Source: Ruminococcus_C callidus (GTDB taxonomy: Bacteria; Bacillota; Clostridia; Oscillospirales; Ruminococcaceae). Taken from it: a DNA stretch of 64,000 nt. Of this stretch, positions 24,129 to 32,971 are shown one piece after another (position 1 is the stretch's first letter; the number at the start of each line of letters is the position of its first letter). Both the position numbers and the translations under genes were made by a program. The notes under the pieces are model-generated. The model had not been told where the DNA came from and searched no databases. It saw only the letters and a program-made list of their open reading frames with translations. The stretch lies in NCBI RefSeq assembly GCF_049562855.1, contig NZ_CP186925.1:1674001-1738000 (forward strand). Reading direction: 5' to 3'.

Positions 24129-24997
24129 GTTCCCTGCCCTCCTCTTGTCCGATGATACCATTCCAGAAGCTGCTGTTTTGCCTGCTCCACGGTGAAAATA
24201 TCATCTGTCAGCGGTACGCCCCTGGCACGGAGTGCATCACAAACGCGGGTGATCTGCGGCACTGCCAGACCGATCGCCTGCAATTCCTGCGAACGGCGGA
24301 AAACATTTGCCACCGTATCGTAACAGAACACCTTTCCCGCATTCATCACCAGAATTTTTTTCGCATGCCGTGCCACATCTTCCATGCTGTGAGAAACCAG
24401 CAAAATAGTCGCTCCGGTCTGATTGCGGTACGCCTGGATCTCCTGTAGGATCTCCTCCCGCCCGCGGGGATCCAGTCCGGCGGTAGGCTCGTCCAGAATC
24501 AGCACCTCCGGACGCATTGCCATAACGCCGGCAATTGCCACACGGCGTTTCTGACCGCCGGACAGCAAAAAAGGTGACTGCTTCAGGATTTCCTCGGAAA
24601 GCCCCACAATGGCAGCCGTTTCCCGCACACGTGCCTGCACTTCTTCTTCGGCAAGTCCCATATTCCGCGGACCAAAGGCGATGTCTTTCGCCACGGTTTC
24701 CTCGAAGATCTGATACTCCGGATACTGGAACACCAGTCCTACCCGAAACCGCATCTGCCGCATTTTCGACTTGTCTGCCCAGATGTCCACACCGTCCAGC
24801 AGAACCTTTCCCTCTGTGGGACGCAGCAGCCCGTTCAGGTGCTGAATCAGCGTGGATTTGCCGGAGCCGGTATGCCCGATAATCCCCACAAAGGAGCCTG
24901 CTTCAATTTCCAGATCTACATGATCTACTGCCGTTTTTTCAAAAGGTGTCCCAATGCCATAGCGATAGGTCAGTCCTTCTGTCTGTATCGTTGCCAC
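24122..24997 (-). CDS. ecfA2: ECF transporter ATPase EcfA2 (291 aa)
   Basis: ABC ATPase of the ECF module. Walker A GHTGSGKST (about 41-49), Q-loop VFQYPEYQIFEETV, ABC signature LSGGQKRR, Walker B VLILDEPTAGLDP and switch His in LLVSHSMEDV. The YPEYQIF Q-loop and the C-terminal extension with FRRSQELQAIGL mark EcfA2. I prefer the GTG at 24995-24997, five bases after GAGGTG, to an in-frame GTG two codons earlier. It follows the ecfA1 stop by 14 bases. Confidence 0.93.
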   Translation of the reverse strand: MATIQTEGLTYRYGIGTPFEKTAVDHVDLEIEAGSFVGIIGHTGSGKSTLIQHLNGLLRPTEGKVLLDGVDIWADKSKMRQMRFRVGLVFQYPEYQIFEETVAKDIAFGPRNMGLAEEEVQARVRETAAIVGLSEEILKQSPFLLSGGQKRRVAIAGVMAMRPEVLILDEPTAGLDPRGREEILQEIQAYRNQTGATILLVSHSMEDVARHAKKILVMNAGKVFCYDTVANVFRRSQELQAIGLAVPQITRVCDALRARGVPLTDDIFTVEQAKQQLLEWYHRTRGGQGTC

Positions 24998-25011
24998 TTG
25001 CACACCTCATT

Positions 25012-25860
25012 TCACGCCATGTTCTGCAAAATTGCCTCTACGCCGGCATCTTCACTGATAATATGACTGTCCAGCGGAATCCCCTGCTGCCGCAGTTCAT
25101 ACACCAGTTCCGTCACCTGCGGCACGTCCAGTCCGATTGCTTTCATCTGTTCCACATGGGAAAACACTTCCTCCGGACGGTCGTCCAGCAGAATGTTTCC
25201 GTCGTCCATGACGATCACACGATCTGCCTGTGCTGCTTCTTCCATATAGTGGGTAATCAGCACAATGGTAATGCCATAGGAACGGTTCAGCATGCGAATG
25301 GTCTTCATGACTTCCATACGGCCTTTCGGGTCCAGCATCGCTGTGGGCTCGTCCAGTACAATGCAGGACGGACGCATGGCGATAATGCCGGCAATGGCGA
25401 TTCGCTGTTTCTGTCCGCCGGAAAGCTGATTGGGAGCATGCATGCGATACTCGTACATGCCGACCGCTTTCAGAGCATCGTCCACCCGTTCCCGTATAGT
25501 TTCCGGCGGCAACCCCAGATTTTCCGGTCCGAAAGCCACGTCTTCTTCGACGATCGTTGCCACGATCTGATTATCCGGATTCTGAAACACCATACCTACA
25601 TGCTGCCGGATCTCATACAGCTTTTCTTCGTCACAGGTATCGATGCCGGCAATCCACATTTTTCCGCCGGTGGGCAGCAGAATGGCATTCATATGTTTCG
25701 CCAGCGTAGACTTGCCGCAGCCGTTGTGCCCCAGGACTGCCACAAAAGAGCCTGCTTCCAGTGTCAGAGTCAGGTCTTTCAGGATTTCCGGAGAAGCTGG
25801 TTTTCCCTCCTCGTCGGTATAGTGAAATGACAGATGCTCTGCCGCAATCAGTTTTTCCAC
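25012..25860 (-). CDS. ecfA1: ECF transporter ATPase EcfA1 (282 aa)
   Basis: First ATPase of the ECF module. Walker A GHNGCGKST (about 43-51), Q-loop VFQNPDNQIVATIVEED, ABC signature LSGGQKQR, Walker B CIVLDEPTAMLDP and switch His in VLITHYMEEAAQ. The NPDNQIVA Q-loop is typical of EcfA1. GTG at 25858-25860 follows AAGGAG by eight bases; the longer frame upstream shows no family similarity and overlaps another gene. Order ecfA1-ecfA2-ecfT is the usual Firmicutes one. Confidence 0.93.
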   Translation of the reverse strand: MEKLIAAEHLSFHYTDEEGKPASPEILKDLTLTLEAGSFVAVLGHNGCGKSTLAKHMNAILLPTGGKMWIAGIDTCDEEKLYEIRQHVGMVFQNPDNQIVATIVEEDVAFGPENLGLPPETIRERVDDALKAVGMYEYRMHAPNQLSGGQKQRIAIAGIIAMRPSCIVLDEPTAMLDPKGRMEVMKTIRMLNRSYGITIVLITHYMEEAAQADRVIVMDDGNILLDDRPEEVFSHVEQMKAIGLDVPQVTELVYELRQQGIPLDSHIISEDAGVEAILQNMA

Positions 25861-25912
25861 GGTATTTTCTCCTTTTTTCAGGCAATACGGGCAGAAAATT
25901 CCTGCCGTATCT

Positions 25913-26131
25913 TTATTTTTGCCGGAATACCAGCAGCAGAAGCACCACCAGTACCGCCACACCCGCTGCGAACAACCCATACGGAGCAAAAAAGTGCACC
26001 ATTTCTGCGATGCCCTCCGGCGGGTCCCCATACACATAGCGGCGATCCAGATACTGTATCCCTGCTGCGAAGCAGTCCGCCGCCAAAGAAAGCACCCCCA
26101 GAAGCAACGTTCCCCATTGTTTTCGACGCAT
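25913..26131 (-). CDS. Small membrane protein upstream of the ECF module (72 aa)
   Basis: Function unknown. Predicted two-helix membrane protein: an N-terminal helix (LLLGVLSLAADCFAAGI, about 8-26), a polar loop containing QYLDRRYVYGDPPEG, and a C-terminal helix of mostly Val/Leu/Ala (about 50-69). The ATG at 26129-26131 has only a weak GGAAG ahead. It precedes ecfA1 by 52 bases in the same direction and might be part of the transcript. Its upstream region is occupied by a short inverted-repeat element. Confidence 0.5.
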   Translation of the reverse strand: MRRKQWGTLLLGVLSLAADCFAAGIQYLDRRYVYGDPPEGIAEMVHFFAPYGLFAAGVAVLVVLLLLVFRQK

Positions 26132-26139
26132 AGACTTCC

Positions 26140-26175
26140 GACAGCACCGCACAAACAGCGTTATGCAGTGTTTCC
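26140..26175. mobile_element. Short hybrid copy of the inverted-repeat family (36 bp)
   Basis: One end resembles sub-family A (GACAGCACCGCACAAAC), the other is a perfect sub-family B end (TTATGCAGTGTTTCC). The right flank is CTTA, which contains the methyltransferase stop codon, as at the MATE gene. No matching duplication on the left. Confidence 0.55.
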
Positions 26176-26176
26176 C

Positions 26177-27046
26177 TTATTTTTTCCAGATCGCAGTAGA
26201 ACCGCAGGGCAATACCATGCCGCTTTGTTCTACCGGCAGCCCGATCTCATCGGCTGTCACCCCGCCGCCGAATTTCGGGTTCAGAACGCTCCCCAGCAGA
26301 TACCCCATTACTGCGGGAGAAAGTCCGGTGGTATAGCTGTTCAGCAGGAAGAACAGCGGGTTTTCCGACAACACGCCGGAACAGAGTTCTACCAGATCGA
26401 AAATGTTTTCTTCCAGCTTCCAGACCTCACCGCCCGGACCTCTGCCGTAGCTGGGCGGATCCATAATGATGGCATCGTATTTTCTGCCGCGGCGAATCTC
26501 CCGTGCCACAAACTTTTCGCAGTCATCGACGATCCAGCGAATGGGCTTTTCCGTCAGTCCAGACAGTGCGGCATTTTCCCTTGCCCACTGTACCATGCCC
26601 TTGGATGCGTCCACGTGACACACAGAAGCACCGGCGGAGGCACATGCTAGCGTTGCACCGCCGGTATAGGAGAACAGGTTCAGGACAGAGATCGGTCTGC
26701 CAGCGTTGCGAATCTGCTCTGCCATCCAGTCCCAGTTCACTGCCTGCTCCGGAAATAATCCGGTATGCTTGAAGCCGGTGGGCTGAATCTTGAATGTCAG
26801 CCCCAGCGGTTCATATTCCATTTCCCAAAACGGCGGCAGCTTCTTGGAAAACGCCCAGCTTCCGCCGCCGGAGGACGAGCGGCTGTAATGTCCGTCCGCC
26901 CTGTTCCATGCGGGGTGCTTTTTCGGGGTCTTCCAGATGATCTGCGGATCAGGGCGTACCAGTGTGACACCATGCCAGTTCTCCAGCTTTTCCAATTGCG
27001 AAGTGTCTAAAATGCGATATTGTTTCCAACCATTTGCTACTCTCAA
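26177..27046 (-). CDS. Class I SAM-dependent methyltransferase, RlmI/RlmK-like (289 aa)
   Basis: S-adenosylmethionine-dependent methyltransferase, probably of rRNA. Motif I is VLNLFSYTGGATLACASAGA (about 121-140); the acidic motif II (CHVDASKGMVQWARENA) follows; motif IV is MDPPSYGRG (about 196-204). The long N-terminal part with WKTPKKHPAWNRADGHY and the PTGFKHTGLFPEQ box match the RlmI-like/YccW group (family knowledge). Start is TTG at 27044-27046 with AAAGGAG nine bases ahead; no ATG is available in frame. The exact target base is not known. Confidence 0.85.
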   Translation of the reverse strand: MRVANGWKQYRILDTSQLEKLENWHGVTLVRPDPQIIWKTPKKHPAWNRADGHYSRSSSGGGSWAFSKKLPPFWEMEYEPLGLTFKIQPTGFKHTGLFPEQAVNWDWMAEQIRNAGRPISVLNLFSYTGGATLACASAGASVCHVDASKGMVQWARENAALSGLTEKPIRWIVDDCEKFVAREIRRGRKYDAIIMDPPSYGRGPGGEVWKLEENIFDLVELCSGVLSENPLFFLLNSYTTGLSPAVMGYLLGSVLNPKFGGGVTADEIGLPVEQSGMVLPCGSTAIWKK

Positions 27047-27074
27047 TTCGGGCTACTCCTTTATCTATCCTGCA

Positions 27075-28427
27075 TTATGATGCGGCAAAAATCTTGACCT
27101 GTTCTGTGATTTCCTGTGCAGCGGCTTCGATCTGACCGGCGTTTTTTCCCTCTACCATGACGCGGATCAGCGGTTCGGTACCGCTTTCCCGCACGAGGAT
27201 TCTGCCGTTGTCGCCGAGGATCGCGGTATGCTTTTCAATGACTGCTGCAATGTCGGCATCGTCCTGCCACAGTCCCTTTTTCTGGGGCTGAATGGTCACA
27301 TTGTACAGCACCTGCGGGAAGCACTCCATCAGACCTGCCAGTTCGCTCATCTTCTTGCCGGACTTCTTGAGAATTTCCAGCAGCTTGATGCCGGACAGTT
27401 CGCCGTCGCCGGTAGTGGTTTCGTCCAGAAAAATGATGTGACCACTCTGTTCGCCGCCGATGTTATAGCCGCCGGAGAGCATTTCCTCCAGCACATAACG
27501 GTCGCCGACCTTGGTCGCCTTTGTGGCAATCTGGTTTGCCTTGGCAAAGTGGAAGAAGCCCAGATTTGTCATCACAGTCACTACGGCAGTATTCTTTTTC
27601 AGCTTGCCCTCCTGCTGCAATGCGTGGGCACAGATAGCAATGATCTTATCGCCGTCCACCAGTTTGCCGTTCTCGTCCACCGCCAGACAACGGTCTGCAT
27701 CACCGTCAAATGCCAGACCCAGATCGCACTCGTGGGTCTTTACATATTCCATCAGGTTTTCCATGTGGGTGGAGCCGCAGTTCTTATTGATATTGGTGCC
27801 GTCCGGTGATGCACTGAGCATATGTACCTCTGCACCCAGACGAGTGAACAAGGATTCTGCCGTTGCGGAGGAACTGCCGTTGGCACAGTCCAGAACCACA
27901 CGCATGCCGGTACAGTCTGCGGCAATACAGCTTGCCAGATAAGAAATATAGTCTTCCTTGGCGTTAGCGTATTCCGAAATGGCACCGACTGCGGTACCGG
28001 ACTGCAATGTGATCTGCTCCGGATGATCCAGAATCAGTGCTTCGATCTCTGCTTCGATCGCATCCGGCAGCTTATAACCGGTAGCGGCAAACAGCTTGAT
28101 GCCGTTGAATTCCACACTGTTGTGTGATGCGGAGATCATCACGCCGGCATCTGCACCGTGTGTCCGCACCAGATATGCCACAGCCGGTGTGGGGACAACG
28201 CCCAGCTTTACCGCTTCTGCTCCTACCGAACAAATGCCGGCACAAAGAGCCGCTTCCAGAATATCTGAGGAAATGCGGGTGTCCTTGCCGATGAAAATCT
28301 TCGCACGGTGCTTTGCCTCTTTTGTCAGCACCAATGCAGCGGCACGGCCGATCTGCATTGCCATTTCACATGTCAGTTCTGTAATTGCGACACCTCTCGC
28401 ACCGTCTGTCCCAAACAATCTACCCAT
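27075..28427 (-). CDS. glmM: Phosphoglucosamine mutase (450 aa)
   Basis: Interconverts glucosamine-6-phosphate and glucosamine-1-phosphate for UDP-GlcNAc and peptidoglycan synthesis. Signature segments: MGRLFGTDGARG at the start, the phosphoserine loop MISASHNSVEFNGIK (about 96-110), the metal loop FDGDADRCLAVD (about 236-247), the sugar-binding GGEQSGHII (about 320-328) and the phosphate-binding RESGTEPLIRVM (about 407-418). ATG at 28425-28427 follows AAAGGAAC. It is followed by the methyltransferase gene with a short gap. Confidence 0.96.
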   Translation of the reverse strand: MGRLFGTDGARGVAITELTCEMAMQIGRAAALVLTKEAKHRAKIFIGKDTRISSDILEAALCAGICSVGAEAVKLGVVPTPAVAYLVRTHGADAGVMISASHNSVEFNGIKLFAATGYKLPDAIEAEIEALILDHPEQITLQSGTAVGAISEYANAKEDYISYLASCIAADCTGMRVVLDCANGSSSATAESLFTRLGAEVHMLSASPDGTNINKNCGSTHMENLMEYVKTHECDLGLAFDGDADRCLAVDENGKLVDGDKIIAICAHALQQEGKLKKNTAVVTVMTNLGFFHFAKANQIATKATKVGDRYVLEEMLSGGYNIGGEQSGHIIFLDETTTGDGELSGIKLLEILKKSGKKMSELAGLMECFPQVLYNVTIQPQKKGLWQDDADIAAVIEKHTAILGDNGRILVRESGTEPLIRVMVEGKNAGQIEAAAQEITEQVKIFAAS

Positions 28428-28495
28428 GATTCTTATGTTCCTTTCATACATACGGAGATCACTCCGATGTTTTTGTCAATGATTTGATATTTTTA

Positions 28496-28557
28496 GGCAA
28501 CACCGCACAAAATGCGATTGCACGCAAAGCCGTCAGGCAAGCTTTGTACAGTGTTGC
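28496..28557. mobile_element. MITE-like element, 62 bp, between ruvB and glmM
   Basis: Left end GGCAACACCGCACAAAA, right end GCTTTGTACAGTGTTGC, flanked by TTTA on both sides (28492-28495, 28558-28561). The right TTTA contains the ruvB stop codon. Its interior GCACGCAAAGCCGTCAGGC matches sub-family B, so ends and interior are mixed. Confidence 0.75.
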
Positions 28558-28558
28558 T

Positions 28559-29629
28559 TTAAGATTCTTCTGTGGAAAATTTCATCTGACCGTCCATACC
28601 GCCGCCGGAATCCGGCTGTTGATAGCCCAGATGCTGATACGCCAATGCAGTAGCACAGCGTCCCCGCGGCGTTCTCGCCAGAAAGCCCAGCTGCATCAGG
28701 TACGGCTCGCACACGTCTTCCAGTGTGACCGTTTCTTCACCCAGTGCAGAAGCCAGCGTTTCCAGTCCTACCGGTCCGCCGCTGTAGCCCTTGATGATCA
28801 TCTCCAGCATGCGGCGGTCATTGCTGTCCAGTCCCAGTTCGTCGATCTCCAGACGATCCAGTGCCATGTGGGCGATTTCCTGTGTGATCTCACCGTTGCC
28901 CATGACATCGGCAAAATCCCGCACCCGCTTGAGCAGGCGGTTGGCAATACGGGGTGTCCCTCTGGCACGCCCTGCAATTTCCATTGCCCCGTCAATGGAG
29001 CACGGGATCTTCAGCAGCATTGCACTCCGGCGGACAATGTCCGTCAGCTGTTCTGTGGTATACAGTTCCAGCCGCAGAATTACGCCGAAGCGGTCACGCA
29101 GCGGGCTGGAAAGCTGCCCCGCTCTGGTGGTTGCCCCTACCAGTGTAAACGGGTTCAGATCCACCCGTAGCGAACGTGCTGACGGCCCTTTTCCCATGAT
29201 AATATCAATGGCATGGTCTTCCAGTGCCGGATACAGGATTTCCTCTACCTGACGGTTCAGGCGATGGATCTCATCGATAAACAGCACGTCATTCGGCTGC
29301 AAATTGGTCAGGATCGCCGCCAGATCACCGGCTTTTTCAATTGCCGGACCAGTTGTCACACGAAGATTCACGCCCATTTCGTGGGCAATGATCGAGGACA
29401 AGGTCGTCTTTCCCAGTCCCGGAGGCCCGTACAGCAGCACGTGATCCAAAGGGTCTCCACGCCGCTTGGCTGCCTCGATATAGACTGCCAGATTTTCCTT
29501 GACTTTATCCTGTCCGATATATTCCACCAGCGTTTGCGGACGGAGTGTCACTTCTGCTTCGCGGTCTTCTTCCACTTCGCGGGGTGTCACCATACGCTCC
29601 TCAAACTGCATATCACTGGTTTCAATCAT
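28559..29629 (-). CDS. ruvB: Holliday junction branch migration ATPase RuvB (356 aa)
   Basis: Hexameric AAA+ motor that drives branch migration with RuvA. Motifs: LRPQTLVEYIGQ (about 29-40), Walker A YGPPGLGKTTL (about 66-76), Walker B VLFIDEIHRLNR, sensor 1 LVGATTRAGQLSSPLRDRFG and the sensor 2 arginine in GTPRIANRLLKRVRDFA. The C-terminal wing ends with TPRGRCATALAYQHLG. I use ATG at 29627-29629 rather than the TTG at 29653. It ends at an inverted-repeat element. Confidence 0.97.
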   Translation of the reverse strand: MIETSDMQFEERMVTPREVEEDREAEVTLRPQTLVEYIGQDKVKENLAVYIEAAKRRGDPLDHVLLYGPPGLGKTTLSSIIAHEMGVNLRVTTGPAIEKAGDLAAILTNLQPNDVLFIDEIHRLNRQVEEILYPALEDHAIDIIMGKGPSARSLRVDLNPFTLVGATTRAGQLSSPLRDRFGVILRLELYTTEQLTDIVRRSAMLLKIPCSIDGAMEIAGRARGTPRIANRLLKRVRDFADVMGNGEITQEIAHMALDRLEIDELGLDSNDRRMLEMIIKGYSGGPVGLETLASALGEETVTLEDVCEPYLMQLGFLARTPRGRCATALAYQHLGYQQPDSGGGMDGQMKFSTEES

Positions 29630-29649
29630 TTTGGTTGATTCCCTCTCTC

Positions 29650-30270
29650 TCAAAAGTTACGCTGTTTTCCGAATTCCTGTAACGCCAGCCGAATCAGGTC
29701 GGAGGACGACAGGGACGGATCCAGCTTTGCCACGATCGGTGCCACTTCGCTCTGGGTATAGCCCAGTGTGACAAGAGCTTCGATAGCTTCGCCCACATTG
29801 CCGCCGGACTGGGTCGCCGCCGCAATCTCTCCTGCACCGGCAGTGCCGGAGAGCAGCCCGGTGGCATCGCCGGCGATCTTATCCTTGAGTTCCATGACGA
29901 TTCGCTGGGCAGACTTTGCCCCGATGCCCTTGGCACGTGTCAGTGCCTTGCTGTCACCGGAAGCCACTGTCAACAGGAACTGATCCGGTGTCAGATCCGA
30001 CAGAATGGAAAGGGCTGCCTTCGGTCCCACGCCGGAAACCGAGGTCAGAAGCTGAAAGCACTGCAATTCCTGCTGTGTGGAAAAGCCAAATAATTCTACG
30101 GCATCTTCCCGCACGCTCATGACCGTATACAGCAGAACGGTTTCACCGAGATTTCCCACCTGCCCCAGTGTATGCAGAGTGGTACGGCAGGCATACCCTA
30201 CGCCGCCGCATTCCACCACTGCCATTGCCGGTTCTTTGGCGATCAGTTTTCCATGTACACTATATATCAT
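29650..30270 (-). CDS. ruvA: Holliday junction DNA helicase subunit RuvA (206 aa)
   Basis: Tetrameric junction-binding protein that targets RuvB. Domain I is the OB fold (MIYSVHGKLIAKEPAMAVVE), domain II contains the two helix-hairpin-helix motifs (SGVGPKAALSIL and AKGIGAKSAQRIVMEL), domain III at the C-terminus (LVTLGYTQSEVAPIVAKL) contacts RuvB. ATG at 30268-30270 follows AGGAG and overlaps the ruvC stop in ATGA. Confidence 0.97.
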   Translation of the reverse strand: MIYSVHGKLIAKEPAMAVVECGGVGYACRTTLHTLGQVGNLGETVLLYTVMSVREDAVELFGFSTQQELQCFQLLTSVSGVGPKAALSILSDLTPDQFLLTVASGDSKALTRAKGIGAKSAQRIVMELKDKIAGDATGLLSGTAGAGEIAAATQSGGNVGEAIEALVTLGYTQSEVAPIVAKLDPSLSSSDLIRLALQEFGKQRNF

Positions 30271-30782
30271 ATTGTATCTCCTGCTTTGATGATTCTCTTT
30301 TGCAGCTGCACGCCGGTCGCACAATGTCCGTGGCAAATCGCAAGGGCAAGGGCATCGGCGGCATCGTCCGGCTTCGGGATCTGTGCCAGCTTCAGAATTC
30401 GCCTTGTCATATCCATGACCTGCCGCTTTTCCGCCTTTCCGTAGCCCACGACCGCCTGCTTGACTTGCAGGGGTGTGTACTCATACATCGGAATCTGGTG
30501 CTGCTCCGCACAGAGGACGATAACACCGCGTGCCTGTGCCACATCGATCACCGTTTTCTGGTTGGAAGTAAAGTACAGCCGTTCAATCGCGATACAGTCC
30601 GGCTGAAACCGTTTCAGCAAAAAATCCAGATCGTCATAGATCGCCGTCAGACGTGCTGCAAACCGTGTGCCGGCTTCTGTGGTAATTGCCCCGTATTCCA
30701 GCGGCGTAAAATCCGCCCCGTGATAGGACACCACTCCAAAGCCTACAATGGCATAGCCCGGATCGATTCCTAAAATCCGCAT
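30267..30782 (-). CDS. ruvC: Crossover junction endodeoxyribonuclease RuvC (171 aa)
   Basis: Dimeric resolvase that cuts Holliday junctions. It has the RNase H-like start MRILGIDPGYAIVGFG with catalytic Asp7, the conserved IERLYFTSNQKT (Glu about 68), and the C-terminal DAADALALAICH with the acidic catalytic residues. AGGAGG precedes the ATG. First gene of ruvC-ruvA-ruvB, all overlapping or nearly so. Confidence 0.97.
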   Translation of the reverse strand: MRILGIDPGYAIVGFGVVSYHGADFTPLEYGAITTEAGTRFAARLTAIYDDLDFLLKRFQPDCIAIERLYFTSNQKTVIDVAQARGVIVLCAEQHQIPMYEYTPLQVKQAVVGYGKAEKRQVMDMTRRILKLAQIPKPDDAADALALAICHGHCATGVQLQKRIIKAGDTI

Positions 30783-30886
30783 TTCCAGCCCTCCTGTTTG
30801 CAGGTCAGTGCCTGCCTCGTTTCACACGTACATTTCATTATAGCACAAAATGATTGCTGTTTTCAATAGCTATTCAAAATTTTATC

Positions 30887-30915
30887 TTGATTTTTGAAAA
30901 ATAATTGTGTATAAT
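30887..30915 (+). promoter_or_regulatory. Promoter of pheA
   Basis: TTGATT and TATAAT, 17 bases apart, in the divergent gap between ruvC and pheA. The 120-base leader that follows has no clear Phe-rich leader peptide. Confidence 0.75.
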
Positions 30916-31035
30916 GGAAGTTAGCATACTTTGCACACGGTAGCAGAAGTTGTTCTCACAGAAAGAAACCTCCCGCAAATTTCAAGGGCAACACCGCATC
31001 TGCACCGAAAATCCCTTCACAGAAAGGAATACAAC

Positions 31036-32154
31036 ATGGAATTACAGGAAATCCGCAATGAGATCGACCGGCTGGACAAACAGATCCAGTCTTTATTTGA
31101 AGAACGCATGCTTCTCTGCCAAGATGTTGCAAGATATAAAAAAGCACACAACATGCCGGTTTTTCAGGCAGGACGGGAACAGCAGATCCTCGACCGCGTA
31201 GAACAGAATGCCAAAGAGGGGCTGGGACTGGCTTCCCGCACCATGTTCGCCAACATGATGAGCATCAGCTCCCAGTTACAGCAGAAAATGCTGGTCGCTG
31301 CCGAAGATGCCCCCAATTTCAAAACGCCCCGCATGAAGGAAGCCGTCCGTGTCGGCTGTCAGGGCACCGTGGGTGCAAACTCCGAAACCGCCGCACAGGC
31401 ATTCTTTCCGGAACGGCACATTCAGTTCTATCCGACCTTTGAGCAGGTCTTTGAAGCAGTAGAATCCGGCGAACTGGAATACGGCGTTCTGCCAATTTAC
31501 AACAGCACCTCCGGAACGGTTACACAGACTGTAGACCTGATGGGAAAGTACAGTTTCTTTATCACCGCAATGAATCAGGTAGAAGTGATGCACTGTCTGG
31601 CTGCCCTGCCGGATGCTAAAATGGAGAACATCACCGAAGTGTATTCCCATCCGCAGGCACTCTCTCAGTGCAGCGATTTCTTAGATGCACGTTCTCTCCA
31701 CAGCCACGACTACAGCAACACCGCCACTGCTGCCAAAATGGTGGCAGAATCCGGTGACAAGACCATTGCCGCGATCTGTTCCGAAGACTGTGCCAAGCAC
31801 AACCGCCTACAGATTCTGGCTTCCCGTATTTCCAATGTTGTCCCGAACTTCACTCAGTTCATCTGCATCACCAAGGACATGCAGGTGGCGGAAAATGCGT
31901 CTGTGATTTCCGTGATGCTGTCCATTTCCAACGAGCCCGGCAGCCTGAGCCGAATCCTGAACAAATTCTTCCTGTATGGACTGGACATGACCAAAATCGA
32001 AAGCAGACCCATTCGGGACGGCAGCTTCGACGTTGTTTTTCACATCGACTTCAAGGGCAATCTCCGCGACCGGAGCATTGCCGCATTTTTGAATGATCTC
32101 TGCAAAAGCTGTCGGGATTTCAAGCTGTTGGGAAATGCTGTCGTCATGGTATAA
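31036..32154 (+). CDS. pheA: Bifunctional chorismate mutase / prephenate dehydratase (372 aa)
   Basis: Makes phenylpyruvate from chorismate in two steps. The AroQ chorismate mutase part (1-85) has IRNEIDRLDKQIQSLFEERM and ARYKKAH. The prephenate dehydratase part (about 95-280) shows GCQGTVGANSETAAQAFFP at its start and the active-site-like YSHPQALSQC and NTATAAKMVA segments, with DKTIAAICSEDCA near its end. The ACT domain (about 295-372) has the ESRPIRDGSFDVVFHIDF motif for phenylalanine feedback. ATG at 31036 follows AAAGGAAT. Single-gene transcript with its own promoter and terminator. Confidence 0.95.
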   Translation: MELQEIRNEIDRLDKQIQSLFEERMLLCQDVARYKKAHNMPVFQAGREQQILDRVEQNAKEGLGLASRTMFANMMSISSQLQQKMLVAAEDAPNFKTPRMKEAVRVGCQGTVGANSETAAQAFFPERHIQFYPTFEQVFEAVESGELEYGVLPIYNSTSGTVTQTVDLMGKYSFFITAMNQVEVMHCLAALPDAKMENITEVYSHPQALSQCSDFLDARSLHSHDYSNTATAAKMVAESGDKTIAAICSEDCAKHNRLQILASRISNVVPNFTQFICITKDMQVAENASVISVMLSISNEPGSLSRILNKFFLYGLDMTKIESRPIRDGSFDVVFHIDFKGNLRDRSIAAFLNDLCKSCRDFKLLGNAVVMV

Positions 32155-32179
32155 TCTGATCTATTGCAAAAACAGTTTC

Positions 32180-32212
32180 AAAAGCAGTCCGTTTGCCGCG
32201 GACTGCTTTTTG
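32180..32212 (+). terminator. Terminator of pheA
   Basis: AAAGCAGTCCG/CGGACTGCTTTTT hairpin, 30 bases after the stop codon and immediately before the convergent AraC gene end. Confidence 0.85.
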
Positions 32213-32971
32213 TCATTCCTGTTCTCCACGCATCAGTTTTGAACGAAATTCCGCCTCCCGAAACTGCTTCGGCGTAACACCGACTTTTCTGGAAAAGACC
32301 TGTATGAAATGGCTCTGGGAAGAAAACGCCAGCAGGTTTGCAATTTCAGCGTAGCTGCGGTCGGAAAATTGCAGCATGCGTTTGGCAGACTGAATCTTTT
32401 GATCTAAAATATAATCATGCAGCGTACAGCCCATTTGCTCCCGAAACAGACGGGATAAGTAACTGGGGTGCAGGTGCACTTCCGCAGCAAGTTCCTCTGT
32501 GGAAATTTTTTCGTGCATATGTGAATAGATGTAGTTCAGGCACAGTGAAACCGGCTTGGAACAGACCTGCTTGATTTTCCGCTGCTGCATTCGCTTGGCA
32601 TAGTCCATACAAGCGTCATCATGCAGTTTCTCCACCTGATCGATGGTCGTTGCCGTGTCAATTTTACGAATATAGAAATCGCTCATACGATATGCCTGTT
32701 CCCCCGGCATGCCGCCTTCAATACAAAATCGCGATACCATTGACAGACAGATAATACAGTGATACCGGAAATTCTGCACCAAATCGTCAGAAAGCCTTAC
32801 TCTCATGGCGATCTGCCGATATAATCCGGATCGCAGATTTTCCTGCACTGCATCCACATCGCCCTGCTGCACTTGATTATAAAAGCCAAATTCGACTTCC
32901 GGCGGTTCGTGCTGGTGCGTATCCTCCTGCCGTTCCTGCTCTGCTTTTTGCCATTCTAATTCCAATGTCAT
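32213..32971 (-). CDS. AraC family transcriptional regulator (252 aa)
   Basis: DNA-binding regulator. The C-terminal 100 residues hold the two helix-turn-helix motifs of the AraC family: ISTEELAAEVHLHPSYLSRLFREQ (about 166-189) and RSYAEIANLLAFSSQSHFIQVFSRKVGVTPKQFR (about 208-241). The N-terminal 150 residues are helical and contain VQQGDVDAVQENL; no cupin or receiver domain is visible. The layout resembles YesN-type regulators lacking the receiver. AGGAGGAG precedes the ATG. It is divergent from the GH5 gene at 33486, making that gene a likely target (inference). Confidence 0.9.
   Translation of the reverse strand: MTLELEWQKAEQERQEDTHQHEPPEVEFGFYNQVQQGDVDAVQENLRSGLYRQIAMRVRLSDDLVQNFRYHCIICLSMVSRFCIEGGMPGEQAYRMSDFYIRKIDTATTIDQVEKLHDDACMDYAKRMQQRKIKQVCSKPVSLCLNYIYSHMHEKISTEELAAEVHLHPSYLSRLFREQMGCTLHDYILDQKIQSAKRMLQFSDRSYAEIANLLAFSSQSHFIQVFSRKVGVTPKQFREAEFRSKLMRGEQE

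Noticed and set aside
30987..30998. GGCAACACCGCA in the pheA leader, like one end of the inverted-repeat family
   Set aside because: Only twelve bases match and there is no partner end within several hundred bases.
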